Shown here piece after piece: positions 46,551-54,754 of a stretch of DNA of 64,000 nucleotides (the stretch's first letter is position 1; each line of letters starts with the position of its first letter). The position numbers were made by a program, and so were the translations under genes. The notes under the pieces are model-generated. The model made no database searches. It was not told the origin of the DNA and saw nothing but the letters and a program-made list of their open reading frames with translations. The DNA lies in the NCBI GenBank assembly GCA_934157035.1, contig CAKPHG010000001.1, positions 1 to 64,000 of the forward strand. The letters run 5' to 3'. Source of the stretch: an uncultured Clostridia bacterium. GTDB lineage: Bacteria; Bacillota; Clostridia; TANB77; CAG-508.

Positions 46551-46904
46551 CTATATATTATAATCTCTTACTTTTTTATATGCATATACAGCTACTACTG
46601 CTGCTGCAACTATAACTAAAAATATAGCATAATCACTAGCATCTCCTGTTTGTGGTAATGTATTTGTTGTATCTGATGTAGTATTAGTTGTAGTTGGTGC
46701 TGTTATAGTATTTAGAGGATTTATTGCCTCATTTGTTGTTGTATTGGTTGTATTTGTATCTGTTGTGTTTGTTGTATTTGTTTCTAATCCTGGAATATTC
46801 ATATCAACTGGGTTTGTTGCTAATACTTTTGTTGATATTGTAAATACTGCAACTAATATAATTACAACTAATAACATTTGTTTTTTCATACTTAATTCTT
46901 TCAT
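46551..46904 (-). CDS. Short LPQTG cell-wall anchored Thr/Asn-rich protein
   Basis: A 117-residue secreted protein. An N-terminal signal region (about 7-29, ending in KVLAT) is followed by a short Thr/Asn-rich segment (about 41-82), the sorting motif LPQTGD (83-88), a hydrophobic helix and the positively charged tail KKVRDYNI. It is too small for a known adhesive domain and may be a wall stalk or a truncated surface protein. The ATG follows AAGGAGAAAAATT. The adjacent sortase is the likely processing enzyme. Confidence 0.8.
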   Translation of the reverse strand: MKELSMKKQMLLVVIILVAVFTISTKVLATNPVDMNIPGLETNTTNTTDTNTTNTTTNEAINPLNTITAPTTTNTTSDTTNTLPQTGDASDYAIFLVIVAAAVVAVYAYKKVRDYNI

Positions 46905-47096
46905 AATTTTTCTCCTTTTTTCTTCTGAATTTAATAATATTATTTATATTTCTCTTTTAAAATATACATTAAATATATATTCTCTTTAAAACTGTATTTA
47001 TTTTAACCCTTTTTTTTACATTCGTCAACATTTTTTTCTATTTTTTATATTACATTTTCATTACATAAATACTACAAAAAAATTACTCAGCAAAGT

Positions 47097-47144
47097 AAAA
47101 TGAACGACCTAGCAATTTTATACATTACTTTTTCGTTCATTTTT
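47097..47144 (-). terminator. Probable terminator of the rplS operon
   Basis: AAAATGAACGA pairs with TCGTTCATTTT around a 25-base loop. On the plus side it is followed by TTTTTTT; on the minus side the U-run is weaker. It lies right after the rplS stop. Confidence 0.55.
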
Positions 47145-47151
47145 TTATTTA

Positions 47152-47658
47152 TTATTCTTTTACTTCTTCAACTGGTTCTTCTTTAACTGTATCAACAACT
47201 TCTTCAACTACTGTTTCTGTTGTTTCTACTGCTGGTGCTTCTTCTGGAGCAGCTTCTACTGGAACTTCTTCAACTAAATCTTCTTTTACTGTAATTTCTT
47301 TGTTTTCAATTCTTGCACCTAAATTTTCTTTAGTCTTAGCAGATTTTCCAACTCTATCTCTTAAGTAATATAATTTAGCTCTTCTTGCTTTACCAACTCT
47401 TACTACTTCGATTTTTTCGATCATTGGTGAATGAATTAAAAATGTTTTTTCAACTCCTACACCATAAGCTACTCTTCTTACTGTAAATGTAGCATTTACT
47501 CCTCCACCTTGTTTTTTAATTACAATTCCTTCAAATACTTGTATTCTTTCTCTATTTCCTTCTTTTATTTTTTGGTGTACTCTGATTGTATCACCTATAT
47601 GAAGGTCAGGAATTTTGTTTTTTAATTGTTCATGTTCAATTGATTTTATAATATCCAT
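47152..47658 (-). CDS. rplS: 50S ribosomal protein L19 with an acidic C-terminal tail
   Basis: L19 lies at the 30S-50S interface. The normal protein of about 115 residues is seen (IPDLHIGDTIRVHQKIKEGN, then RIQVFEGIVIKKQGGGVNAT and KVGKARRAKLYYLRDRVGK). After it comes an unusual extension of about 50 residues, rich in Glu, Val, Pro and Thr (EEVPVEAAPEEAPAVETT). It starts after AAGGGAGATATCAATT and is the last gene of the SRP/rRNA-maturation operon. Confidence 0.95.
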   Translation of the reverse strand: MDIIKSIEHEQLKNKIPDLHIGDTIRVHQKIKEGNRERIQVFEGIVIKKQGGGVNATFTVRRVAYGVGVEKTFLIHSPMIEKIEVVRVGKARRAKLYYLRDRVGKSAKTKENLGARIENKEITVKEDLVEEVPVEAAPEEAPAVETTETVVEEVVDTVKEEPVEEVKE

Positions 47659-47720
47659 AATTGATATCTCCCTTCTTTATTTAAGTGTCGCATTCTTTTT
47701 TATTTATTGAATGGCGCTTT

Positions 47721-48395
47721 TTATTTTTCCAGATTAAACAAATCTGGTCTTTTTTTATTTGTTATTATTTTTGATTGTTCTTCTCTCCACTTGCGAATAT
47801 TTTCATGATGACCTGAAATTAGAACCTCAGGAACTTTTTTATCTAAAAAAGTTTCTGGTCTTGTGTATTGAGGATATTCTAATAAGTTATTTGAAAAAGA
47901 TTCTTCTTTTATAGATTCTATGTTTAATACACCATCTACATATCTTGAAACAGCATCTATAAGAACCATACTTGGAAGCTCTCCTCCTGTTAAAACATAA
48001 TCTCCAATAGATATTTCTTCATCTACAATTTTATCTAATACTCTTTGATCTATTCCTTCATAATGTCCGCAAAGTAAGATAAGATGTTCTTTTTTTGATA
48101 ATTCTTCTACTTTTGCTTGATTTAAAGTTTTACCTTGTGGTGAAAGAAAAATTACTTTTGCATTTTCTCTATTTTCAATAGAATTATAAGCATCATATAC
48201 TACATCTGGCCTTATAACCATTCCGGCTCCTCCACCGTATGGAGTATCATCAACTTTTTTGTGTTTATCTCTTGAGAAATCTCTGATATTAATTAGGTTA
48301 ATATCGATATTTCCATTTTTTTGTGCTCTTTCCAAAATGCTTTTTTGTAACGGCATAAACATTTCTGGAAAAAGTGTTAACACATCAAATCGCAT
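47721..48395 (-). CDS. trmD: tRNA (guanine-37-N1)-methyltransferase
   Basis: Makes m1G37 in tRNAs with a G36, which prevents frameshifting. The SPOUT trefoil-knot motifs are DDTPYGGGAGMVIRPDVVYD, IFLSPQGKTLNQAKVEEL, LLCGHYEGIDQRVLD and YVLTGGELPSMVLIDAVSRY. The 224-residue length is on the short side but complete. It lies 15 bases after rimM, a common pair. Confidence 0.96.
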   Translation of the reverse strand: MRFDVLTLFPEMFMPLQKSILERAQKNGNIDINLINIRDFSRDKHKKVDDTPYGGGAGMVIRPDVVYDAYNSIENRENAKVIFLSPQGKTLNQAKVEELSKKEHLILLCGHYEGIDQRVLDKIVDEEISIGDYVLTGGELPSMVLIDAVSRYVDGVLNIESIKEESFSNNLLEYPQYTRPETFLDKKVPEVLISGHHENIRKWREEQSKIITNKKRPDLFNLEK

Positions 48396-48410
48396 TTTAT
48401 TTTTCCTTTC

Positions 48411-48917
48411 TTATCTTAAACCTTCAATTAAGTGAACTATTACCTTTCCTTTTTCTAAATCAATTTCTTTTAGAACTTCTGGAATACTTGGCAATAATAT
48501 TTGTTTTCCAAGTTCATCTTTTACAATATATACATCATTGGCTCCTGTTGGAAATATATCATCTACCTTTCCTAAAAGTTTGCCTTCATCAGTATATACT
48601 TCTAAACCTAATATATCAGCAATAAAATAAGTATCTTTAGGAAGTTTTTTAGCATCTTTTCTATCTATTTTTAAAAATAGACCTTTATATTTTTCTGCTT
48701 CTGTTAAATCTTCAATTCCTTTTACTTTAAGTAAAACGCATTGTTTATTATATTTAACATCTTCTATTTCAACTTTTTTCATTTCATTTTTTTTACATAT
48801 ATATACGGTTTTTAATTCTTCAAATCGCTCCATATCATCTGTGAAAGGTTTTACTTTAAGTTGACCTTTTATTCCAAATGTATTAACAATTTGTCCCACT
48901 TCAAAATATTCTTGCAT
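48411..48917 (-). CDS. rimM: 16S rRNA processing protein RimM
   Basis: Helps 30S maturation by binding S19. The N-terminal barrel begins EYFEVGQIVNTFGIKGQLKV, and the PRC-barrel C-terminus has DILGLEVYTDEGKLLGKVDD and ILLPSIPEVLKEIDLEKGKV. The 168 residues are normal. It starts after AAGAGGAAAAA and lies between khpA and trmD. Confidence 0.95.
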   Translation of the reverse strand: MQEYFEVGQIVNTFGIKGQLKVKPFTDDMERFEELKTVYICKKNEMKKVEIEDVKYNKQCVLLKVKGIEDLTEAEKYKGLFLKIDRKDAKKLPKDTYFIADILGLEVYTDEGKLLGKVDDIFPTGANDVYIVKDELGKQILLPSIPEVLKEIDLEKGKVIVHLIEGLR

Positions 48918-48926
48918 TTTTTCCTC

Positions 48927-49157
48927 TTAATCTAAAAATTCAATTACTATTTTTTTATGTTCTTTTCCTGCAACAGATTTCATTACAGTTCTAATTGATT
49001 TAGCAATTCTACCTTGTTTTCCAATTACTTTTCCCATATCACTTTCTGCAACTTTTACTTCATATACAGTTTGTTTTTCTTCTGGTTTTTCTGTAATTGT
49101 AACTTGGTCTTGTTTTTCAACAAGTCCTTTAATTAATATTTCTAGAATTTCCTTCAT
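48927..49157 (-). CDS. khpA: KH-domain RNA-binding protein KhpA (YlqC)
   Basis: A 76-residue single KH domain, with the GxxG loop in VIGKQGRIAKSIRTVMKSVA. It partners KhpB in Firmicutes and affects cell shape and RNA. It follows AGGAGGATTTTTAA and lies between rpsP and rimM, as in many Gram-positives. Confidence 0.93.
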   Translation of the reverse strand: MKEILEILIKGLVEKQDQVTITEKPEEKQTVYEVKVAESDMGKVIGKQGRIAKSIRTVMKSVAGKEHKKIVIEFLD

Positions 49158-49175
49158 TTAAAAATCCTCCTAGCC

Positions 49176-49406
49176 TTAAGCTCTTTCTAATAAAGCTTTT
49201 ACAGATTCTGTTGGTTTTGCACCATTTTTTGTCCATGTAGCTAGTTTTTCTTTATCTACAACTATTGTAGATGGATTTGTCATAGGATCATAAGTTCCTA
49301 TTTGTTCAATTATTTTTCCATCTCTTGGGCTTTTTGAATCAGCAACAACAATGTGATAGAATGGAGCTTTTTTAGCACCTGCTCTTTGTAATCTTATTTT
49401 TACCAT
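49176..49406 (-). CDS. rpsP: 30S ribosomal protein S16
   Basis: The 76-residue S16 begins MVKIRLQRAGAKKAPFYHIV and has DGKIIEQIGTYDP. I set the start at this Met, after AGAGGTGAATTTT; an upstream in-frame extension of 16 codons has no ribosome site and is not part of the family. It lies between ffh and khpA. Confidence 0.96.
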   Translation of the reverse strand: MVKIRLQRAGAKKAPFYHIVVADSKSPRDGKIIEQIGTYDPMTNPSTIVVDKEKLATWTKNGAKPTESVKALLERA

Positions 49407-49488
49407 AAAATTCACCTCTTTCTTAAGTTTCTTAAATATATTTTTATTATCCACGCTTTTTTATAAGCTGCGAATTTAAAATTAATAA

Positions 49489-50838
49489 CTATTTCATAAG
49501 ACCTTTTAAATCTTCTGGGTTTATCCCCTTCATCATTTTCTTTAAGTTTTTAGTGTCTTGCATCTTTTTCATCATTTTTTGCGTCATTTCAAAAGATTTC
49601 ATAAATTGATTTATTTGTTGTACTGTTGTTCCACTACCTTTAGCTATACGAATTCTTCTGCTTGCATTAAGGATTTTAGGATTTTTTCTTTCCTCTTTTG
49701 TCATAGAACAAATCATAGCCTCAATTCTTATAAATTCTTTATCATCAACCTTTAAATCTTTAATGTTTGCCATACCTGGCACCATTTTAAGCAAAGATGA
49801 AAATGAACCCATTTTTTTTACTTGTCTTAATTGTGCTAAATAATCATCTAAGTCGAACTCTTTTTTTCTTAATTGTTTTTCTATTTTTTCAGCTTGTTCT
49901 AAATCAAATGATTCTTCAGCTTTTTCTATAATGGATAATACATCACCCATTCCTAATATTCTAGATGCCATTCTATCTGGATGAAATACTTCTATATCAC
50001 TTAATTTTTCACCAGTTGCTGCAAATTTAATTGGTCTACCTGTTACTTTTTTAACAGATAATGCTGCACCACCACGAGTATCTCCATCTAATTTTGTAAG
50101 TACAACTCCGTCTATTCCTAAGTTTTCATTAAAACTTTGTGCTACATTTACTGCATCTTGACCTGTCATAGAATCTACTACTAATAATATTTCATGTGGC
50201 TTTACATTTTGTTTTACATTTTTTAGTTCCTGCATTAGTTCTTCATCTATATGAAGTCTTCCTGCTGTATCTAAAATAACTACATCATTCAATTTTGACA
50301 TAGCTACACTCATTGCTTGTTTTGCAATATGTACTACATCTTTTGATGTTTCATTTGCGTATACTGGTATATCTAATTGTTTTCCTACTACTTGTAATTG
50401 TTTTATAGCTGCGGGTCTATATATGTCGCAAGCTACAAGTAGTGGTTTTTTTCCTTGTTTTCTTAAAAGGTTTGCTAGTTTTCCGGCTGTTGTTGTTTTA
50501 CCTGAACCTTGAAGTCCTACCAACATTATTACTGTTGGAGGATTTGGAGTAAAGTTTATTTTGCTTTCTTCTCCACCTAAAAGTTCAACTAACTCATCTT
50601 TAACTATTTTTATAACTTGTTGTCCCGGAGTTAATGATTTTAATACGTCTTGGCCTAAGGCTTTTTCTTGAACTGATGAAATAAAATCTTTAACAATTTT
50701 GTAATTAACATCAGCTTCTAGTAAAGCAAGTTTTACTTCTCTTAACATTTCCTTTAAATCAGATTCAGTTATTCTTGCTTTTCCTCTTAACTTTCTTGTT
50801 ATATCCTGAAGTTTTGAAGATAATCCTTCAAATGCCAT
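49489..50838 (-). CDS. ffh: Signal recognition particle GTPase Ffh
   Basis: SRP54 homologue that brings ribosomes making membrane proteins to FtsY. The N domain lies at 1-85. The G domain has VGLQGSGKTTTAGKLANLLR, VACDIYRPAAIKQL, VILDTAGRLHIDEELMQEL and LTKLDGDTRGGAALSV. The M domain has SSLLKMVPGMAN, RIRIAKGSGTTVQQINQFMK and a Met-rich tail. The 449-residue length is typical. It starts after AAAGGAGGAATAAGCTT and follows ylxM. Confidence 0.97.
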   Translation of the reverse strand: MAFEGLSSKLQDITRKLRGKARITESDLKEMLREVKLALLEADVNYKIVKDFISSVQEKALGQDVLKSLTPGQQVIKIVKDELVELLGGEESKINFTPNPPTVIMLVGLQGSGKTTTAGKLANLLRKQGKKPLLVACDIYRPAAIKQLQVVGKQLDIPVYANETSKDVVHIAKQAMSVAMSKLNDVVILDTAGRLHIDEELMQELKNVKQNVKPHEILLVVDSMTGQDAVNVAQSFNENLGIDGVVLTKLDGDTRGGAALSVKKVTGRPIKFAATGEKLSDIEVFHPDRMASRILGMGDVLSIIEKAEESFDLEQAEKIEKQLRKKEFDLDDYLAQLRQVKKMGSFSSLLKMVPGMANIKDLKVDDKEFIRIEAMICSMTKEERKNPKILNASRRIRIAKGSGTTVQQINQFMKSFEMTQKMMKKMQDTKNLKKMMKGINPEDLKGLMK

Positions 50839-50853
50839 AAGCTTATTCCTCCT

Positions 50854-51201
50854 TTAAACTAAACAATTTAGTTCTTTTCTAATGTGATTTAATATTTTTT
50901 CAACTTTTTTATCAGATGAAGTTTCTCCTATTTTACTTAATTCAGTTAAAACTTCTTGTAATAATTTTTCTTGTTTTATTGTCTTTTCCATAAATGAAAG
51001 CTTTTCTTCAAACTCGAAAAGTTTATTCTCTCCCTTCTTTATAATGTCTAAAACAGCTTGCCTTGTTATTTTATTGTTTTCTGCAATTTCGGTAAGAGAT
51101 AAATCATTATTATAGTAGTCATTTAAGATTTCAAGCTGTTTTTCTGTTAATAATTTACCATAAATCTCACACAACATACTTATTTTAACTTTTTTCTCCA
51201 C
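50854..51201 (-). CDS. ylxM: YlxM, SRP-associated helix-turn-helix protein
   Basis: A 115-residue protein that in Gram-positives is next to ffh and stimulates SRP activity. EIYGKLLTEKQLEILNDYYN and LSLTEIAENNKITRQAVLDI form the sigma-like HTH; the rest is coiled coil. The start is GTG after AAAGAGGTGATTTT. It leads the ffh-rpsP-khpA-rimM-trmD-rplS unit. Confidence 0.95.
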   Translation of the reverse strand: MEKKVKISMLCEIYGKLLTEKQLEILNDYYNNDLSLTEIAENNKITRQAVLDIIKKGENKLFEFEEKLSFMEKTIKQEKLLQEVLTELSKIGETSSDKKVEKILNHIRKELNCLV

Positions 51202-51257
51202 AAAATCACCTCTTTACAAAAACAATATTTTTAGTCTGTATTTTGTAATGCTATTAT

Positions 51258-51286
51258 ACTTTACACTATTTTGTTAATTTTGTCAA
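51258..51286 (-). promoter_or_regulatory. SigA-type promoter of the ylxM-to-rplS operon
   Basis: On the minus strand TTGACA and TAAAGT are 17 bases apart; a TATAAT follows slightly later as an alternative -10. About 55 bases separate it from the ylxM GTG. Confidence 0.75.
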
Positions 51287-51317
51287 GTATTTTTGCTTTA
51301 CTTTTTTGATTTTTTCA

Positions 51318-51472
51318 GAGCCGAAGGGGACGGAGCCGAAGGGGACGTTTCTTTTCGGTTGAGCCGAAAGGGACGTTTCTTTTCGGTTTATCTGTCCCTT
51401 TTGGTTCACTTCTATTGACTTTTTTGAACCGTTTGTACCATATAAACCGAAAAGAAACATCCCCTTCGGCTC
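51318..51472. repeat. Inverted and tandem repeats with a GAGCCGAAGGGGACG unit
   Basis: The unit GAGCCGAAGGGGACG occurs at 51318 and 51333, and again with one change at 51361. The second and third copies continue with TTTCTTTTCGGTT. The reverse complement (AACCGAAAAGAAACATCCCC, then TTCGGCTC) lies at 51445-51472, so the block can fold into a long hairpin. Any ORF across it is an artefact of the repeat. It lies between the ylxM promoter and the dfrA terminator. Confidence 0.8.
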
Positions 51473-51482
51473 ATTAACAATA

Positions 51483-51522
51483 AAAAACTAGAATAACTAT
51501 TTATATTGTTATTCTAGTTTTT
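51483..51522 (-). terminator. dfrA terminator
   Basis: AAAAACTAGAATAAC and GTTATTCTAGTTTTT are perfect complements with a ten-base loop, a few bases after the dfrA stop. Confidence 0.85.
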
Positions 51523-51535
51523 AGTTTGTCTTTTC

Positions 51536-52027
51536 TTATTTTATTCTCTCATATGTTACATACTCATAATCAAAAGGATTAGCTTCATTTTTTATTCCTT
51601 GCTCTTTTTCAACAATTTGCCATTCATCTTTACTTATTTTTGGGAAATAAACATCTCCGTCAAATTCTTCTTTAATATGTGTTATATACATTTTACTTGT
51701 ATATGGCATTAATAATTTATATATTGTAGCGCCACCTATTACAAAGTTTTCTTCTTCAGAATTAATATATTTGTCTAACATAGAAATATCTTCTAATATT
51801 TCTACATTTTCATTTTCTACATTCATTTCCATATCATTGCATAATATTACATGTTTTCTATTTGGTAATACTCTTCCTAATGATTCAAAAGTTCTTCTTC
51901 CCATTATTATGGTATGCCCTGTGGTTAAATATTTGAATCTTTTTAAATCTTCTGGTAAATGCCAAATTAATTTATTATCTTTTCCTATTACATTATTTTT
52001 TGCTACTGCTACTATAATACTTAACAT
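51536..52027 (-). CDS. dfrA: Dihydrofolate reductase
   Basis: Regenerates tetrahydrofolate after dTMP synthesis. The 163-residue protein begins MLSIIVAVAKNNVIGKDNKL and has IWHLPEDLKRFKYLTTGHTI, IIMGRRTFESLG, FVIGGATIYKLLMPYTSKMY and DGDVYFPKISKDEW. All substrate- and NADPH-site motifs are intact. Its AGGAGG site lies between the gene and the GGGACGG repeat, and thyA is upstream, so a folate/dTMP pair is formed though a repeat lies between. Confidence 0.97.
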   Translation of the reverse strand: MLSIIVAVAKNNVIGKDNKLIWHLPEDLKRFKYLTTGHTIIMGRRTFESLGRVLPNRKHVILCNDMEMNVENENVEILEDISMLDKYINSEEENFVIGGATIYKLLMPYTSKMYITHIKEEFDGDVYFPKISKDEWQIVEKEQGIKNEANPFDYEYVTYERIK

Positions 52028-52047
52028 TTTGTTATCCTCCGAACGTT

Positions 52048-52173
52048 AGGGACGGTCCTTTTCGTTCCGAAATCAGAACACAATGGACGCTCCTATTATT
52101 TTATTCTTTCTTTATAACATTTTTTAAAGGAATGTCCCCATGTTCCGATTTTGGAACGAAAAGGACCGTCCCT
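52048..52173. repeat. Inverted repeat with AGGGACGGTCC arms, between thyA and dfrA
   Basis: Arms 52048-52080 and 52141-52173 (AGGGACGGTCCTTTTCGTTC and its near-complement) match over 33 bases with two or three mismatches. The loop contains further GGAC/GTCC pieces. Together with 10212-10314 and 18661-18722 it defines a family of intergenic palindromes. Confidence 0.8.
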
Positions 52174-52177
52174 TGTG

Positions 52178-53035
52178 TTAAATTGCAACTGGAATTTTTC
52201 CAAGTTTTATATCTTTATTATAATCATATCCTTCTATTTCAAAATCTTCTACTTTGAAATCATAGAAATTTTTAGTTGGATTTTTTATAACTAATTTTGG
52301 ATGTACATCCATACTTTCTGCTTCTATTAATTTTTCTATCAATGGAACATGTCTATCGTATATATGACAATCTCCTATATTGTGTGTTAAAGTTCCTACT
52401 TCTAAACCTGCTACTTGTGCAAACATGCAAAGAAGTGCTGCATATTGCATAGTATTCCATCCATTAGCTGCAAGCATATCTTGTGAACGTTGATTTAATA
52501 TTAGATGAAGTTTTCCCCCTTTAACTAACCATTGTGTTCCATACGCACATGGTTCTAAATTCATATCTTTTAAATCTTCATGGTTAAATATGTTTGTCAT
52601 TATTCTTCTACTTGCTGGATCATTATTTAGTAGATATAATACATAATCTACTTGGTCCATTTCTTTTATTCCTTCTTTTGTTTTAAACTTATATTTTTTA
52701 GCCATTTGATAACCATAAGCTTTTCCTATTGAACCATCTTCGTCTGCCCATTGGTCCCAAATATGTGAATTTAAATCATTTACATTATTAGATTTTTTTT
52801 GCCAAATCCATAATATTTCGTCTATTGCTCTTTTTACTGTTTGTGAGTTATTTCTAAGTGTTATCATAGGAAATTCTTTTCCTACATCATATACATTAGT
52901 TACTCCAACTAATGATATATAATTTGCTTCTTCTCCATCTTCCCATCTAGTTCTAACTCCTGTTCCTTCAGATGAATATCCTTCTTTTATTATTCTTTTG
53001 CATGTTTCTATAAAGTGTTTATCTGCTTCTGTCAT
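52178..53035 (-). CDS. thyA: Thymidylate synthase ThyA (copy 1)
   Basis: Converts dUMP and methylene-THF to dTMP and DHF. The 285 residues show EILWIWQKKSNNVNDLNSHI, then DPASRRIMTNIFN and the nucleophile Cys in LEPCAYGTQWLVKGGKL. NQRSQDMLAANGWNTMQYAA and NIGDCHIYDRHVPLIEKLI follow, so the Arg and Asn that hold dUMP are present. It is nearer to the B. subtilis phage-type ThyA than to E. coli ThyA. The start follows AAGGAGGTTTTGTT. A consensus promoter lies upstream, and dfrA is downstream. Confidence 0.95.
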   Translation of the reverse strand: MTEADKHFIETCKRIIKEGYSSEGTGVRTRWEDGEEANYISLVGVTNVYDVGKEFPMITLRNNSQTVKRAIDEILWIWQKKSNNVNDLNSHIWDQWADEDGSIGKAYGYQMAKKYKFKTKEGIKEMDQVDYVLYLLNNDPASRRIMTNIFNHEDLKDMNLEPCAYGTQWLVKGGKLHLILNQRSQDMLAANGWNTMQYAALLCMFAQVAGLEVGTLTHNIGDCHIYDRHVPLIEKLIEAESMDVHPKLVIKNPTKNFYDFKVEDFEIEGYDYNKDIKLGKIPVAI

Positions 53036-53073
53036 AACAAAACCTCCTTATATTGCTACATTTATTTTTATCA

Positions 53074-53102
53074 AATATATCATAAGCATCTTTTTTTGTA
53101 AA
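53074..53102 (-). promoter_or_regulatory. SigA-type promoter of thyA (copy 1)
   Basis: On the minus strand TTTACA and TATATT are separated by 17 bases, about 40 bases before the start. Confidence 0.7.
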
Positions 53103-53191
53103 GATTTTTATGGTTTTAATTATTTTTAATAATCTGATACACATTTGTTACAAAAGGATTTTATAAAGCATAATTAATAAAAGGATTTATA

Positions 53192-53479
53192 TTACTTATC
53201 CTTGTTAATATTTCTGTGTATAATTGATTTTATTATTACTAATTTATTTTCTTCTTGGATTTCATAAAAGATTAAAAAATTTTTGTGAATTATAAAACGT
53301 TCTTTTCTGTTTTTATAAATTTTACCTATGTATGGAAATACTTTTAGATTATTAATTTTTGAATTTATATTGTATAGAAAATTTTGTGAAGCTATTGGAT
53401 TTAATAATTTGAATTGAATATAAAGATATATACTTATTATATTAAAATTTGCATTTTCAGACTTTATAATTTTATATAT
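53192..53479 (-). CDS. RelE/ParE-type toxin, no normal start codon
   Basis: A 95-codon frame reads YKIIKSENANFNIISIYLYI, then NPIASQNFLYNINSKINNL, VFPYIGKIYKNRKERFIIHK and NFLIFYEIQEENKLVIIKSI. This is the ParE/RelE fold: gyrase-poisoning or mRNA-cutting toxins. The ORF overlaps the antitoxin end by eight bases and follows an AGGAG site. At the position where the family has ATG-Tyr-Lys-Ile the codon is ATA, and no ATG, GTG or TTG lies upstream in frame. The toxin may be silenced, poorly made from ATA, or the base may be misread. Confidence 0.7.
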   Translation of the reverse strand: MYKIIKSENANFNIISIYLYIQFKLLNPIASQNFLYNINSKINNLKVFPYIGKIYKNRKERFIIHKNFLIFYEIQEENKLVIIKSIIHRNINKDK

Positions 53480-53615
53480 GTTTAATACTCCTTATGAAAT
53501 TGTTTATAAACTCTAAAGATTCTTCTTCAGTATATATTCTTCCATTTTTTATATCTTCATTTGCTTTTGCTAATTCTCTATCAATTATTTCCATTTCTTC
53601 TTGTGTAAATTTCAT
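53472..53615 (-). CDS. Antitoxin of the ParE-type pair
   Basis: A 47-residue acidic protein, KFTQEEMEIIDRELAKANED at its start and EESLEFINNFIRS near the end. It resembles the small C-terminal toxin-binding parts of RelB/PHD-type antitoxins but has no clear DNA-binding domain. It has a perfect AGGAGG site and overlaps the toxin frame, typical for toxin-antitoxin pairs. Confidence 0.65.
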   Translation of the reverse strand: MKFTQEEMEIIDRELAKANEDIKNGRIYTEEESLEFINNFIRSIKHI

Positions 53616-53754
53616 TTTTTTACCTCCTTGTATAATATATTATTATTCTACTTTCATTCTGGTTTTATGTCAATGTTTTTTTGTTTTTATTCAAAAAACA
53701 TTTCGACAAATTTTGCATAATCAAATTATTATTTTCCTTAATTTACATATTTTG

Positions 53755-53783
53755 TTGAATTATGTAGATTTTTATGCTATACT
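53755..53783 (+). promoter_or_regulatory. SigA-type promoter of the second thyA
   Basis: TTGAAT and TATACT are 17 bases apart, about 55 bases before the ATG. One of the best matches in the window. Confidence 0.8.
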
Positions 53784-53839
53784 CACAAGGTAACTAATTA
53801 ACCTATATTCTTTTAATTAATTAATGAAAGGAGATTTTT

Positions 53840-54718
53840 ATGTCACAATTTGACACAATGTATTTAGACCTTTGTCAAAAAATTATGAATCAAGGAGTAA
53901 AAACTGAGGGTCGGAATGGTATAACCTATCGAATTGCAGGTAATCACTGGATTTTCGATTTAGAAAAAGAATTTCCGATTCTTACAGTAAAAAAAGTAGC
54001 TTTTAAAACTGCTGTGTTGGAGATTCTTTGGATTTATCAGCAGAAAAGTAACGATGTTCGTTGGCTTCAAGAACGTGGTATTAGAATTTGGGATAAATTT
54101 GAAATCAGTGAAGATGGTTATTATTACAATCCTGATAATGGAGATGTAAAGTTCTATGGAAAAGAATTTGCTCACACAATCGGAACTTCTTATGGTTTTA
54201 TTATTGCCAATGGAGGTGAAAAAGGTGCTGAAGATCAAATGGATGCTGCAATCCACAAAATTATTCACAATCCTGCCGATAGGCGTAATATTGTAACAAT
54301 GTGGCAACCTCCATTTTTTAGTAAAGCTGTACTTCCACCTTGCGTTTACAAAGTTCAATTTCTTATTATGGATGGGAAACTTAACTCTTTTGTTGAACAA
54401 CGTTCTTGCGATACCTTTATAGGCGTTCCTTTTAACATCACTCAATATGCGGCTTTAACTTGTATGTTAGCACATGCTACTGGTTTAAAGCCCGGTGAAA
54501 TGCATTATAATATGGTTGATGTTCACATTTATGAAGAACACCTTGACCAAGTTAATGAAATGCTTGAAAGGAGAAATTTAGCACTTCCTGCTCCAAAACT
54601 TTGGCTTAATCCTGAAATTAATGACTTTTATAAGTTTGATAATTCAAAAGAATTAAAAGACATCAAACTTATGGATTATCAGCACCTTGGTGCAATCAAA
54701 GGAATTGTAAAAGCTTAA
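53840..54718 (+). CDS. Thymidylate synthase-like protein (copy 2)
   Basis: A second ThyA-fold enzyme, 292 residues. It has FPILTVKKVAFKTAVLEILW, then LPPCVYKVQFLIMDGKL with the nucleophile Cys. FVEQRSCDTFIGVPFNITQY and MVDVHIYEEHLDQVNEML follow. The Asn of PFNI that selects dUMP is kept, so dTMP synthesis is the most likely reaction, not hydroxymethylation. It differs from the other copy by a long insertion (YYYNPDNGDVKFYGKEFAHT) and by less A+T-rich codons. It has its own promoter and terminator and stands next to a HIT-domain gene of similar composition. Phage or plasmid origin is likely. Confidence 0.88.
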   Translation: MSQFDTMYLDLCQKIMNQGVKTEGRNGITYRIAGNHWIFDLEKEFPILTVKKVAFKTAVLEILWIYQQKSNDVRWLQERGIRIWDKFEISEDGYYYNPDNGDVKFYGKEFAHTIGTSYGFIIANGGEKGAEDQMDAAIHKIIHNPADRRNIVTMWQPPFFSKAVLPPCVYKVQFLIMDGKLNSFVEQRSCDTFIGVPFNITQYAALTCMLAHATGLKPGEMHYNMVDVHIYEEHLDQVNEMLERRNLALPAPKLWLNPEINDFYKFDNSKELKDIKLMDYQHLGAIKGIVKA

Positions 54719-54754
54719 CTTTTTTAACACATTCTATTAATAAACTAAAAACTG

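Noticed and set aside
51266..51460. A 64-codon ORF reading KRNVPFGSVPFGSE
   Set aside because: It lies wholly in the GAGCCGAAGGGGACG tandem and inverted repeat and has no ribosome site. The protein pattern is just the DNA repeat translated.
51301..51480. CRISPR array
   Set aside because: The three GAGCCGAAGGGGACG copies are directly abutting or overlap with no unique spacers, and no cas gene is near.
53840..54718. Second thyA as a dUMP or dCMP hydroxymethylase
   Set aside because: The Asn in PFNI that selects dUMP is kept, and PPCVY also occurs in ordinary B. subtilis-type ThyA, so there is no sign of changed specificity.
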